The translations under genes and the position numbers were made by a program. The notes under the pieces are model-generated. The model was given only the letters and a program-made list of their open reading frames with translations. It did no database searches and was not told where the DNA came from. This document shows positions 53,948-63,848 of a stretch of DNA of 64,000 nt, piece after piece. This DNA comes from UBA7445 sp965657865 (lineage in GTDB: Bacteria > Verrucomicrobiota > Verrucomicrobiia > Opitutales > Coraliomargaritaceae). The first letter of the stretch is position 1. Every line of letters begins with the position of its first letter. Where the stretch lies: the NCBI GenBank assembly GCA_965657865.1, contig CBFHPQ010000001.1:76791-140790 (forward strand). Reading direction: 5' to 3'.

Positions 53948-55279
53948 TTACAATTGTGATGTACCCGCGCTCATTCCTCCGATGGCACGGTCTAAATCGG
54001 CAATTGCAGAGAGGTATTTGTAACGCGCCTGCACCTTGTTGAAACGTGCTTCTGTCAAGGCGAGCCGAGACTGGAGATTTTCAAGGTAAGTGGACATCCC
54101 CAATTCGTAGCGTTGTTTTGCTAGGGCAAGCGATTCCTCAGCGAGTGCAGTTGCTTGACGAGTCGCCTTCAGTAATTCTTGAGCGCTTTCTAATTCAGAT
54201 ACTGCACGTTTAACTTCAACTGCGATCGATTGATGAATCCTTTGAAGCTCAATCTGACTTTGGCGAAGTTTGGATTCGGCCTGTTGAATTGTGCCACGCG
54301 TTCCTTTTCCGTCCCAGAGATTCCAATTGGAGACGATGCCGACCGTCCAGCCATCGACGGGACTATCAAAGCGACCATCACTCGATTTAAAAGAGCGCTT
54401 CAATCCATATCCAGCGGTTAAATCGATGGTTGGGCGAAGACCTGCTTTAGAGAGTTTGACCGTTTCTTCGAGGCTTTTGATTCGCATGGATTGGCGAACA
54501 ATCTCAGGCCGTCGTTTGGACGCTAAATTCAATGATGCCTCAAGGTCATAAGTCGGACGCTTCACTTTAGGCGGCGCGGTGAATTGAATTTCTGTGACGG
54601 GGTAAGCAACTTTTGAAGTATCACCGATCGATTCTTTGAGCTCTGCGATAGCGATACGATAGGCATTGTACGCCTCAATTCGTTGGGGCTTAGCATTTGC
54701 AAGCGCAACCTTGGCTTGCAGTACATCAAATTTTGACGAAGCACCGCTTTCAAGGCGGTTCTCAATGATTTTGAGCTGTTCGCTTAGTAAGGTTATATTC
54801 TGTTCCTGTACTGCAATATTATCGCTCGCTAGCAGTACTTGGTAGTAACTCTTTTTGACAGTTTGCAAAGTCGTTTCTATGTGAACCCGAAGTTCAGCAA
54901 TTGCCGCCTCTTTTAGATTTAATTGTTCTTTTATTTTTGATCGGATGCGACCCCCTGAATACAAAGCTTGAGTAGCTTGAAGGCTGAGCGACCAGTCCCC
55001 TTCTCGATAGGTGAACATTGACAGGGCTTCGTCTTGCTCGGTGTATTGACTATTCAAGGCTAATTGAGGTAAGCGTTTAGAACGTAGAAAGAGATCGTAA
55101 CCGTCTTGCTCTTTAATGCGTTCCTTTGCTTGTTTGATTTCAAAGTTATTAATTAAGGCGTATTCAAGAAATTCCTCAATGGAGACCCTTCCCTCTAAAA
55201 TAGAGGATTCCTGTTCAGCCCGTAATGAAATTGGAGCAATGCTTAAAATTGATAGAATGATGACTTGAATGCGTACCAT
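53948..55279 (-). CDS. TolC-family outer-membrane channel
   Basis: Outer-membrane exit duct of a tripartite pump, 443 residues. It has a signal peptide (MVRIQVIILSILSIAPISLRAEQ), then two OEP repeats of long helices and short strands. Recurring segments are KQAKERIKEQDG, LAKQRYELGMSTYLENLQSRLALTEA and VGIVSNWNLWDGKGTRGTI. No lipobox Cys is seen. It is the last gene of the efflux operon, 10 bp after the pump gene. Confidence 0.88.
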   Translation of the reverse strand: MVRIQVIILSILSIAPISLRAEQESSILEGRVSIEEFLEYALINNFEIKQAKERIKEQDGYDLFLRSKRLPQLALNSQYTEQDEALSMFTYREGDWSLSLQATQALYSGGRIRSKIKEQLNLKEAAIAELRVHIETTLQTVKKSYYQVLLASDNIAVQEQNITLLSEQLKIIENRLESGASSKFDVLQAKVALANAKPQRIEAYNAYRIAIAELKESIGDTSKVAYPVTEIQFTAPPKVKRPTYDLEASLNLASKRRPEIVRQSMRIKSLEETVKLSKAGLRPTIDLTAGYGLKRSFKSSDGRFDSPVDGWTVGIVSNWNLWDGKGTRGTIQQAESKLRQSQIELQRIHQSIAVEVKRAVSELESAQELLKATRQATALAEESLALAKQRYELGMSTYLENLQSRLALTEARFNKVQARYKYLSAIADLDRAIGGMSAGTSQL

Positions 55280-55289
55280 GAGAAAATAG

Positions 55290-58200
55290 TTAAACAGACG
55301 ATGCCTTTAGCGTTTCGGGGGCGTCCCCTTCCTCGTCGTGTGCATTGTGTTCGGCTGCGATCAAAACATAAATAGCAGGTATTATAAAAAGAGTAAAAAT
55401 AGTGCCAACGCTCAGACCACCCACTAAAACAAGGCCGATGGAATTACGAGCGGCGGCTCCTGCTCCAGTAACAAGCACCAGAGGAAAGTGTCCAAGAATT
55501 GTTGCGGCGGTGGTCATTAAAATAGGTCGAAGACGGATGGTCGCCGCTTCCTTTATCGCATCAACTTTCGAGAATCCCTCTCGCTGAAGAGCGTTGGAAA
55601 ACTCCACAATTAAAATGCTATTTTTTGCAATCAGTCCGACCAAAGTCACTAAGCCAACTTGAGTGTAGATATTAAAAGTAGTGGTCCAAGAATCAGTAAA
55701 AAAGCTGAAGTTCGGAGCAGGCATTTTGAGGAAGGTAAAAATACTCGCTCCAAAAACTGCGAGTGGAACCGACCCAAGTAAAATGATGAACGGATCACGG
55801 AAGGAATTGAATTGTGCCGCTAAAACTAGAAACACTATTAAAATTGCCAGTCCAAAGGTGCGAAGAAATTTACTGTTTCCACCCTCTTTACGCAGTTGAC
55901 GGGATTCGCCCGTGTAATCGATTCCGTAGCTACTCGGAAGGATTTTAGCAGCGGTGTCTTCAAGGAAGGTTAAAGCCGCGTCAATGGTTCTGGTTGTGAC
56001 GCCAGATAATTTTACAGCATTCATTTGTTGAAACCGATTTAAGCTTCTCGGTTGAACGCTGTCCTCAATGGTGGCTATCGATGCAAGCGGGATCATGTCG
56101 CCGTTGGAGCCGCTGATGTATATCGAATTGAGTTGTTCGGGATTGAGTCGATTCTGGCGACTGATTTGTGGAATCACTTTATAACTCCTGCCGTCTAAAT
56201 TAAAGCGGTTCACGTAGTTGCCGCCAATAGCCGCGCCTAGATCGCGCCCTACTTGTTGAAGATCCAGTCCAAGTTGCGCGATTTTGTCGTGATCTAATTT
56301 GATTTCAGATTGATTGAGATCGTACTTTACATCGATTTTTGGTGGGAATGCGAACAATCCACTTTGCGCGGCTTCTCTTTGAATTTGCTGGGCGTAGCCG
56401 AGTGCTTTTTCGGTGCTTTCGGTGCTGGCGATAACAAATTCAATGGGGAAATTTCCACCGCCGGGAAGAGCGGCAGGTGCTAACATGAAGCTACTAATCC
56501 CTGGTATTTTGTTAGCTTTCATTTGGGATTCTGCAATCACTTCTTTAACAGAGCGCGTTCGCTTCGACCAAGATTTTAAACGCATCCCGCCGAATGCCGA
56601 TGTAGGCTGTGTAATTTGAAATGTTTGTAAGCATTCAGGCGCCGCACTCCAAATATCATACATCTGCTCAGTGGAATGAACGGTTTGTTCAAGGGTTGAA
56701 TTTGGTGGCGTATCAAAGACCCCAAAGAGAAAGCCCTGGTCCTCAGCAGGTGCCAATTCACGAGGTGACATCAAGAACATTGGAATCGCGATTAAAAGTA
56801 ATCCAAACCAGATTGCATACACGCACGGTCTTGCACTCAGCACCACGTCTAAGCTTTGATTATAAATGATGCGCAGCTTTTTAAATTGGGTATTGATAAA
56901 CTGCGAAAGAGCACCATCCGTGCCCTTAGATTTCAAGATTTGCGACGACATCATGGGCGAAAGCGTCAATGCTACGATCGATGAAACGATCACCGCACCG
57001 CTCAAAGTAAGCGCGAACTCTTTGAAATAAGCACCCGTCAGTCCCCCTTGAAGCGCAATCGGTATGTAGACGGCCACCAATACTAAAGTTGTTGCAATAA
57101 TGGGTCCAATTAACTCCCGTGCCGCAATGCGTGCTGCCGCCAGACGACTCTTCCCTGCACGAATATGGCGTTCAACATTTTCAACCACCACAATAGCGTC
57201 ATCTACGACAAGACCAACCGATAATACAATTGCCAGAAGTGTGAGCAGATTGAGGCTGAACCCAAAGAGCTGCATCAAGAAGAAGCTCCCAATTAAAGAA
57301 ATAGGTATGACGATTACAGGAATTGTCACAGCGCGAAGAGAGCCCATAAATATAAAAATTACTAGCACTACGATCGCAAGCGTCTCACTCAAAGTTATGT
57401 ATACTTCGTCAATTGAGTCTTTAATATATTCGCTCGAATCATAAGCAACTGCAGCTGTCATTCCTTTCGGCAAGGTTTGTTTAATACGCTCTAGCTCATT
57501 GCGTACTTCAGCAATTACATTGATTGTATTGGCGTTCGGCAAAATCCATACACCAATAAAAACCGCGCGTTCTCCTGAAAATCGAACATCGATATCGTAG
57601 AAATCAGACCCAAGTTCAACTCGGGCAACATCCTTTAAACGAATCAAGGCTTCCCCGTTTTTCTTGAGTACAATGGATTCAAAATCTTCAACAGTTTTTA
57701 GATCTGTGTTTGCAGTCATGCTGACCGTGATCAACTGACCTTTTGTTGTTCCGACTCTGGATAGGTAATTATTCTTTTGAATGGCACTGCTCACTAAGGA
57801 AGGCGAGACGCCAAGTGCCGCCATTTTATGCGGCTCCAACCATATCCGCATCGCAAAGTTTCGTGCACCTAAAATTTCAGCACGCTGAATTCCATCCACT
57901 GCGCTCAGTCGCGGTTGAACCACGCGGGTTAAATAATCTGTGACTTCATTGGCATCTAAAATATCGGAACGAAAACCAAGGTAAGCGGCGCCTATTTGTG
58001 AATCAGCAGTTTCAACGGATAGTACGGGAACCTCCGAACCTGCAGGTAAATCACCCCGTGCCTCATCTACCTTAGTACTGATTTCTGAAAGCGCGGTCTT
58101 GCCATCATAATTCAATTTCAAATGCGCGTTGACGGTAGAGACGCCTGCCGCGCTCGTGGATTCAATATAATCGATTCCGTCTGCCGCTGCAATCGCGCGT

Positions 58201-58415
58201 TCGATTGGAGTGGTTATAAAACCGCGAACTAAATCCGCATCCGCACCGACATAAACGGTACTGACCGTGACCACTGCGTTTTCATTTTTAGGGTACTGAC
58301 GAACATTGAGTGAAAAATAGGACTGAATGCCAGCAATTATGATAACAAGACTTACTACGATCGATAGAACCGGTCGCTTGATAAATAAATCCGTAAATGA
58401 TGCCGTGTTTTGCAT
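55290..58415 (-). CDS. RND efflux pump, HAE1 family inner-membrane transporter
   Basis: Proton-driven drug/amphiphile pump of 1041 residues, full length for the HAE1 family. It begins FIKRPVLSIVVSLVIIIAGI (TM1). The GLVVDDAIVVVENVERH segment in TM4 has the two proton-relay Asp (about 410). LVLVAVYIPIALQGGL and a second porter repeat follow. The TM10-12 block has LLAKNSILIVEFSNALQREGFSK-like text. The substrate is unknown. It lies between the adaptor and the TolC-like gene. Confidence 0.93.
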   Translation of the reverse strand: MQNTASFTDLFIKRPVLSIVVSLVIIIAGIQSYFSLNVRQYPKNENAVVTVSTVYVGADADLVRGFITTPIERAIAAADGIDYIESTSAAGVSTVNAHLKLNYDGKTALSEISTKVDEARGDLPAGSEVPVLSVETADSQIGAAYLGFRSDILDANEVTDYLTRVVQPRLSAVDGIQRAEILGARNFAMRIWLEPHKMAALGVSPSLVSSAIQKNNYLSRVGTTKGQLITVSMTANTDLKTVEDFESIVLKKNGEALIRLKDVARVELGSDFYDIDVRFSGERAVFIGVWILPNANTINVIAEVRNELERIKQTLPKGMTAAVAYDSSEYIKDSIDEVYITLSETLAIVVLVIFIFMGSLRAVTIPVIVIPISLIGSFFLMQLFGFSLNLLTLLAIVLSVGLVVDDAIVVVENVERHIRAGKSRLAAARIAARELIGPIIATTLVLVAVYIPIALQGGLTGAYFKEFALTLSGAVIVSSIVALTLSPMMSSQILKSKGTDGALSQFINTQFKKLRIIYNQSLDVVLSARPCVYAIWFGLLLIAIPMFLMSPRELAPAEDQGFLFGVFDTPPNSTLEQTVHSTEQMYDIWSAAPECLQTFQITQPTSAFGGMRLKSWSKRTRSVKEVIAESQMKANKIPGISSFMLAPAALPGGGNFPIEFVIASTESTEKALGYAQQIQREAAQSGLFAFPPKIDVKYDLNQSEIKLDHDKIAQLGLDLQQVGRDLGAAIGGNYVNRFNLDGRSYKVIPQISRQNRLNPEQLNSIYISGSNGDMIPLASIATIEDSVQPRSLNRFQQMNAVKLSGVTTRTIDAALTFLEDTAAKILPSSYGIDYTGESRQLRKEGGNSKFLRTFGLAILIVFLVLAAQFNSFRDPFIILLGSVPLAVFGASIFTFLKMPAPNFSFFTDSWTTTFNIYTQVGLVTLVGLIAKNSILIVEFSNALQREGFSKVDAIKEAATIRLRPILMTTAATILGHFPLVLVTGAGAAARNSIGLVLVGGLSVGTIFTLFIIPAIYVLIAAEHNAHDEEGDAPETLKASSV

Positions 58416-58447
58416 ACTATATCAGCTTATATAAGGACGCTTGTTGA

Positions 58448-59593
58448 TTAAGAATCGCTAGGATTCGGCGCGAGTTGCGGATTTAAAGCTTTTGCATCTT
58501 GAAGGAGAATCGAGGCATTGGGATAAAGTTTGAAAGCGCCGTCTGTGATAATTCGGTCACCCGCTTCAATGCCTGACAAAATTTCAGTAAAATCGCCGCG
58601 TCGTTCCCCTACTTTTATAAAACGTTGTTCCGCAGTCAGTTTACTTGCGTCCTCTGAATTCGACTTAACCACAAATACGGAATTCCCATAGGAAGCATAA
58701 ACGATCGAAGTTGATGGAATAATCAAAGTAGTACGCGATGCGTTATGCAGGAGTTGTACTTCAACATGCATCCCGCTCGTTAAGATTCTTTCTGGGTTTG
58801 GCAAGGTCGCTTGTACCTGCACCATGCGTGTTGCTTGATCAATTTCATTGGTAATTGCAGTCACCGCCCCTTGAACCGTTTTGTTAGGGAAAGCATCGCT
58901 GGTAACATTTACCGATAGTCCCTCTGAAAGATAAGCGAGGGCGTCTTGTGGCAAATAAAAATTTACGTAGATCGGATCGGTGTTTTGTAGACTGACGACC
59001 GCATCTCCTGCTCGGAGGTATTGTCCTAGTTGAACGCGACGAATTCCTAAGAGTCCATTAAACGGAGCTACGATTGTTTTTTTAGTGATGAGAGATTGAA
59101 TGCGATTGACCTGCGCCTTCGCGTTATTCGCCTCGGCTAAGGCGAGATCAAATTCTGCTTGTGCGATCGACTTACTGGCAATGAGTTTTCTGAAGCGTTT
59201 TAAATTGATATCGGCTAATGTGGCAGATGCTTTTGCGGCAGCGAGTTCTGCTTTTTCAGTACTACTATCTAGGCGCAGTAAAACTGTACCTTTTTTAATT
59301 TTTTGACCCGATTCAAAATCGATTGATTGAACCGTACCAGAGAGTTCTGCTGAAAGCGTAACGCCTTTCACTGGGGCAATTGTGCCTACCGCTTTCGATT
59401 GGTATGACCATTGAACGCTATCGGCTACTCTTGAGGCAACTGAAATTGGAGGGGGTCCGTTTTCCCCGCCTGATTGCTTAAGCGCATTTATTTGTAGCCA
59501 CTTAATGCCTATAATTGTTCCAGCAATTCCCACTAGAATTATGACTGTAATAAGGATGCGTTTCCGTTTTGGTTGGCTAGAATTTTCAGACAT
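58448..59593 (-). CDS. RND efflux periplasmic adaptor (membrane fusion protein)
   Basis: Bridges the RND pump and the outer-membrane channel. The 381 residues start with an N-terminal membrane anchor (RILITVIILVGIAGTIIGI). The lipoyl/hairpin region has GTIAPVKGVTLSAELSGTVQSIDFESGQKIKKGTVLLRLD, followed by coiled-coil, then APFNGLLGIRRVQLGQYLRAGDAVVSL, a beta-barrel and a membrane-proximal domain. It heads the operon; the 249 bp upstream hold a 12-bp palindrome but no regulator gene. Confidence 0.9.
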   Translation of the reverse strand: MSENSSQPKRKRILITVIILVGIAGTIIGIKWLQINALKQSGGENGPPPISVASRVADSVQWSYQSKAVGTIAPVKGVTLSAELSGTVQSIDFESGQKIKKGTVLLRLDSSTEKAELAAAKASATLADINLKRFRKLIASKSIAQAEFDLALAEANNAKAQVNRIQSLITKKTIVAPFNGLLGIRRVQLGQYLRAGDAVVSLQNTDPIYVNFYLPQDALAYLSEGLSVNVTSDAFPNKTVQGAVTAITNEIDQATRMVQVQATLPNPERILTSGMHVEVQLLHNASRTTLIIPSTSIVYASYGNSVFVVKSNSEDASKLTAEQRFIKVGERRGDFTEILSGIEAGDRIITDGAFKLYPNASILLQDAKALNPQLAPNPSDS

Positions 59594-59659
59594 ATTTGTG
59601 GAAAGTTACGTTTTAAGAAGTAGAAAGATAAATAATTTAAAGCTGATCAACAAATTCCC

Positions 59660-59671
59660 GACTCGCGAGTC
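59660..59671. promoter_or_regulatory. 12-bp perfect palindrome GACTCGCGAGTC upstream of the efflux operon
   Basis: Self-complementary GACTCGCGAGTC, with flanking CC/CG extending the match slightly. It lies 67 bp upstream of the adaptor start and about 170-230 bp from purL. It could be an operator for a TetR-like repressor, but no regulator gene is in the window. Confidence 0.35.
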
Positions 59672-59899
59672 CGTTCACAGTGCATAAGTTAAGCCAATAA
59701 AACCACTCATTATTAAGTACTGTTTGAAGAAGGAATAAAATTCGAATTATTGCAAAGACTTTATTATTAAATTTATCAAATTAGCCCTATTCGGGCAAAC
59801 GAAATGACTTAGATTTCACCTTTTTGAAAACGAGCGAGGAATGTGATTGTTTCAGACCGTATGAGTTGCCAAGTTGTAGACTTAAGTAATCAAGTATTC

Positions 59900-62800
59900 A
59901 TGCAACCGATCATTCTCCAAGGCTCCAACGTTTTATCTCAATTTCGCATCGAGGCTCTTCTTAGCGCGCTAAAGAAATTTCCCAAGCTTTCAAACTTAGC
60001 ACATATTGATAGCGCACCCGTTTACTTTCTAAAATGTGAGGGTTCTTTAGATTCGCTCACGCTTGATCGTGCTCAAGCCTTATTGAATACGAATGGGGAA
60101 TTTTCACGGGCGGATGGTTTCTTTGTCACCCCTCGTAAAGGTACGATTTCACCGTGGTCTACAAAGGCTTCCGATATTTTTAGAAATTGCGGACTGAGTT
60201 CCGTTCAGCGTGTGGAGCATGGTATGCATTACCGCTTAATTGACACAGACGGTGGAGTCATTGTAACTGAAGCTCTAGGCGATGCGCTCAATAGCTTGCA
60301 CGACCGCATGACCGAAGCGGTCTATGATGCAATCGATGATTTTTTTGCAGATTTCGAGCCTGCGCGCTACCGTACAGTTCCCCTTATCAAGGAAGGTCTC
60401 GCGGCACTCGAACGCGCCAATGTCGACTGGGGTTTGGCTATGAGTAGTGAAGAAATTGATTACTTAGCCAACGCCTATCTCGAAATCGGTCGTGACCCGA
60501 CGGATGTAGAATTAGTGATGTTTTCGCAGGTAAATTCTGAGCATTGCCGCCATAAGATTTTTAATGCCGATTGGATTGTAGACGGAACTAAGAGTGATCA
60601 TTCGCTCTTTAAAATGATTCGCAATACTCACGAATTACATCCTCAAGGAGTGATCGTTGCTTATTCCGATAACTCAGGAGTGCTTGAAGGCTCAAAGGGA
60701 GATTGGTGGGAGGTGGATCCAGAAAACGCGCATGCCTATCGCAAAACGCCTACCACGCTCGACATTCTATGCAAAGTGGAAACACATAATCACCCGACCG
60801 CCATTTCTCCGTTTCCGGGTGCTGCTACAGGTGTCGGTGGCGAGATTCGTGACGAAGGTGCTACGGGTGTCGGTGGTCGCCCAAAGGCAGGTCTCAGCGC
60901 TTTTGTAACTTCGCATTTACAAATCCCAGGATATGCCATGCCGTGGGAAGCGGGTTTCCCTGAGCATCCATCTAGAATGGCAACTCCGATCGAAATAATG
61001 CTGGAAGGTCCGATTGGAGGTGCTGCATTTGGTAATGAATTTGGTCGTCCGCAGCTCAATGGGTTTTTCCGTACCCTTCAAATTAAGCACGACGGAACGC
61101 ATCGAGGATACCATAAGCCCATCATGACGGCTGGTGGTATGGGAAATCTAAAACGCGAGCATGTTGCAAAAGATACGATTCCATCAGGGGCTTGCATTAT
61201 TCAATTAGGAGGTCCTGCCATGAAAATTGGACTCGGTGGAGGCGCGGCTTCTTCAATTGCTGCTGGTAGCCAATCAGAGGCACTCGATTTTGATTCTGTG
61301 CAACGCGGCAACCCTGAAATGCAACGGCGTTGTCAACAGGTTATTGACGCTTGCATCGCACTCGGATCTCGAAATCCCATGCTTTCTATTCACGACATTG
61401 GTGCTGGCGGTTTATCCAATGGATTACCTGAACTGGTTGAGGAAACGGGTGGAAAATTTCATTTACGAGCGATCCACAATGAGGATCAAAGTATGAGCCC
61501 GATGGAAATCTGGTGTAATGAATCGCAAGAGCGGTATGTCCTAGCGATTGCGCCCGAGCATCTCGAGCAATTTGAATCTTTGTGTGAGCGTGAGCGATGC
61601 CCGTGCGCATTGGTAGGTCATGCAACCGACGACGGACGCCTTGTGTTGGAAGATAGCCACTTTAAAAATGACCCGATCGATCTTCCGATGGGTGTACTCC
61701 TTGGTAAAACTCCTAAATTACTTCGAGACGTCGAACGGATTGTACCGAAATCGACGGTACTCGACACCTCGGCAATTGAATTACCAGAAGCGATTGATCG
61801 AATTCTTCGCTTTCCTGCCGTCGCCAATAAAACATTTCTGATTACCATTACCGACCGCAGTATTACGGGTATGGTAGCTCGTGACCAAATGGTTGGTCCA
61901 TGGCAGACACCGGTTGCGGACGTAGCAGTTACTGCCAGTTCAATGGATACTTATACAGGCGAGGCGATGGCAATGGGTGAGCGCACTCCCCTAGCAATTT
62001 TAAACGCACCGGCTTCAGGTCGAATTGCAATTGGCGAGTGTTTGACCAATCTTGCGGCGTCCCAAGTTGGAGCGATTGGGAATATTAAGCTTTCTGCAAA
62101 TTGGATGGTTGCCGCTGGTGAGGCGGGCGAAGACGCAAATTTATATGATACCGTAAAGGCTGTTGGGATGGAACTTTGCCCAGCTTTAGGAATTTGTATT
62201 CCCGTTGGGAAAGATTCCATGTCGATGCGAAGTTCTTGGAAAGATTCAAATGCAGACGGACATACCCAAGTGTCGCCATTAAGCCTGCTGGTGACTGGTT
62301 TTTCTTCAGTTCAAGATATACGCAACACCCTGACTCCAGACCTGAAATCTGATAACAGTCATTTGCTTTTGATCGACTTGGGTCGAGGTCGTAAGCGCAT
62401 GGGAGGAAGCGTGCTTGCGCAGGTTTACAATCAAATGGGTGATGCCGTTCCCGATTTAGATGACCCTGAGCTCTTTCGTAATTTCTTTGATGCGATTCAA
62501 TCACTGATCGCTGATAAAAAGCTTTTATCGTATCATGATCGTTCGGATGGCGGATTGTTTGTGACGCTAGCAGAAATGGCATTTGCTGGCCGCAAGGGAC
62601 TTTCTATTGTGCTCGATAAATTGACGGGAGAATCGTCGGAACAAAACGCGGTTTTAGAGGCTTTATTCAACGAAGAATTAGGTGCGGTGATTGAGGTAAA
62701 CTCTGCTGACCTTGCGGCAGTCACATCCGTTTTGGCTCAACACGGCTTATCGCAACAGACCCATCTGGTGGCGACAACGACGAGCGAAACCGTCATCGAT

Positions 62801-63808
62801 ATTTCAAACAATGGAAGCAATGTTTATTCTGCGTCGCTTGAAAGGCTCAACCAAACTTGGTCTGAACTCACGCACCAAATGCAAACGCTTCGCGATCATC
62901 CTGAGTGTGCCAAAGAAGAATTCGCCGCACTCTCAGAAACATCTGACGCTGGATTAATAGTCCGTCCTTCGTACGATGCGGAGGCTGAGCGAACTTCCCA
63001 CCTAGCCCGCTTTAATATTTCTGGGAGTAAGCCCCGTGTCGCGATTCTCCGTGAACAAGGTACCAATGGTCAAAACGAGATGGGCTTTGCCTTTGATCGC
63101 GCAGGCTTTGAGTCGATTGACGTTCACATGACCGATCTTCTCAAAGGTGCTGCCTCGCTCAATGAATTTTCTGGAATGGTTGCCTGTGGCGGTTTCTCTT
63201 ATGGAGATGTCCTCGGCGCAGGTTCGGGTTGGGCAAAATCAATCTTATTCAATGCTGCGCTTAAGGACGCATTTGAGGCATTTTTTGCAAACCCTAATAC
63301 CTTCAGTCTGGGAGTCTGCAATGGCTGCCAGATGCTTGCCCAGTTAAAAAGTATTATTCCAGGCGCGGAACTTTGGCCTGAATTTGCACGCAATCGATCC
63401 GAGCAATTCGAAGCTCGTTACTCAAACGTAGAAGTACTCAAAAGCCCGAGCCTCTTTTTATCAAAAATGGAAGGCTCGATTCTTCCCATTCCAGTTGCTC
63501 ATGGCGAGGGGCGCGCAGATTTTAGCGGGACTGGGGATTTTGAAGCGTGCAAAGCAAATTATCTAATAGGACTTCGTTACGTTGACTCGAAAGGTCAGCC
63601 TAGCATGCGCTATCCCGTTAATCCGAACGGCTCTCCAGATGGATCAACCGCTTTCTGCTCTACCGATGGGCGTGTCACAATCATGATGCCCCACCCTGAA
63701 CGTTGCTTTAGGTCGGTGCAGATGAGTTATCGACCTCTGGATCAATTCACAGGCGAAGCGGGTCCATGGCTTAAGCTCTTTCAGAACGCTCGCTCTTACT
63801 TAGGTTGA
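59900..63808 (+). CDS. purL: Phosphoribosylformylglycinamidine synthase, large single-chain form
   Basis: Converts FGAR, ATP and glutamine to FGAM in purine synthesis; this single-chain form fuses synthetase and glutaminase. From ATG 59900 it is about 1302 residues; MQPIILQGSNVLSQFRIEALL aligns with the known PurL N-terminus. VTPRKGTISPWSTKASDI is near residue 80, then KVETHNHPTAISPFPGAATG, GGRPKAGLSAF and GDVLGAGSGWAKSIL. The glutaminase has GVCNGCQML (Cys nucleophile, about 1150) and MPHPERC (His, Glu). GTG 59843 and ATG 59861 are also in frame; the ATG at 59841 is followed at once by TGA. Confidence 0.95.
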   Translation: MQPIILQGSNVLSQFRIEALLSALKKFPKLSNLAHIDSAPVYFLKCEGSLDSLTLDRAQALLNTNGEFSRADGFFVTPRKGTISPWSTKASDIFRNCGLSSVQRVEHGMHYRLIDTDGGVIVTEALGDALNSLHDRMTEAVYDAIDDFFADFEPARYRTVPLIKEGLAALERANVDWGLAMSSEEIDYLANAYLEIGRDPTDVELVMFSQVNSEHCRHKIFNADWIVDGTKSDHSLFKMIRNTHELHPQGVIVAYSDNSGVLEGSKGDWWEVDPENAHAYRKTPTTLDILCKVETHNHPTAISPFPGAATGVGGEIRDEGATGVGGRPKAGLSAFVTSHLQIPGYAMPWEAGFPEHPSRMATPIEIMLEGPIGGAAFGNEFGRPQLNGFFRTLQIKHDGTHRGYHKPIMTAGGMGNLKREHVAKDTIPSGACIIQLGGPAMKIGLGGGAASSIAAGSQSEALDFDSVQRGNPEMQRRCQQVIDACIALGSRNPMLSIHDIGAGGLSNGLPELVEETGGKFHLRAIHNEDQSMSPMEIWCNESQERYVLAIAPEHLEQFESLCERERCPCALVGHATDDGRLVLEDSHFKNDPIDLPMGVLLGKTPKLLRDVERIVPKSTVLDTSAIELPEAIDRILRFPAVANKTFLITITDRSITGMVARDQMVGPWQTPVADVAVTASSMDTYTGEAMAMGERTPLAILNAPASGRIAIGECLTNLAASQVGAIGNIKLSANWMVAAGEAGEDANLYDTVKAVGMELCPALGICIPVGKDSMSMRSSWKDSNADGHTQVSPLSLLVTGFSSVQDIRNTLTPDLKSDNSHLLLIDLGRGRKRMGGSVLAQVYNQMGDAVPDLDDPELFRNFFDAIQSLIADKKLLSYHDRSDGGLFVTLAEMAFAGRKGLSIVLDKLTGESSEQNAVLEALFNEELGAVIEVNSADLAAVTSVLAQHGLSQQTHLVATTTSETVIDISNNGSNVYSASLERLNQTWSELTHQMQTLRDHPECAKEEFAALSETSDAGLIVRPSYDAEAERTSHLARFNISGSKPRVAILREQGTNGQNEMGFAFDRAGFESIDVHMTDLLKGAASLNEFSGMVACGGFSYGDVLGAGSGWAKSILFNAALKDAFEAFFANPNTFSLGVCNGCQMLAQLKSIIPGAELWPEFARNRSEQFEARYSNVEVLKSPSLFLSKMEGSILPIPVAHGEGRADFSGTGDFEACKANYLIGLRYVDSKGQPSMRYPVNPNGSPDGSTAFCSTDGRVTIMMPHPERCFRSVQMSYRPLDQFTGEAGPWLKLFQNARSYLG

Positions 63809-63826
63809 TTCTTGAGCTAAGCTTCT

Positions 63827-63848
63827 ATTCAGCTTGCTGAATTCTTCT
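63827..63848 (+). terminator. Possible weak terminator after purL
   Basis: ATTCAG/CTGAAT six-base stem with CTTG loop followed by TCTTCTT. The stem is weak and AT-rich. The remaining 150 bases to the window end are AT-rich and hold nothing that I recognise. Confidence 0.35.
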
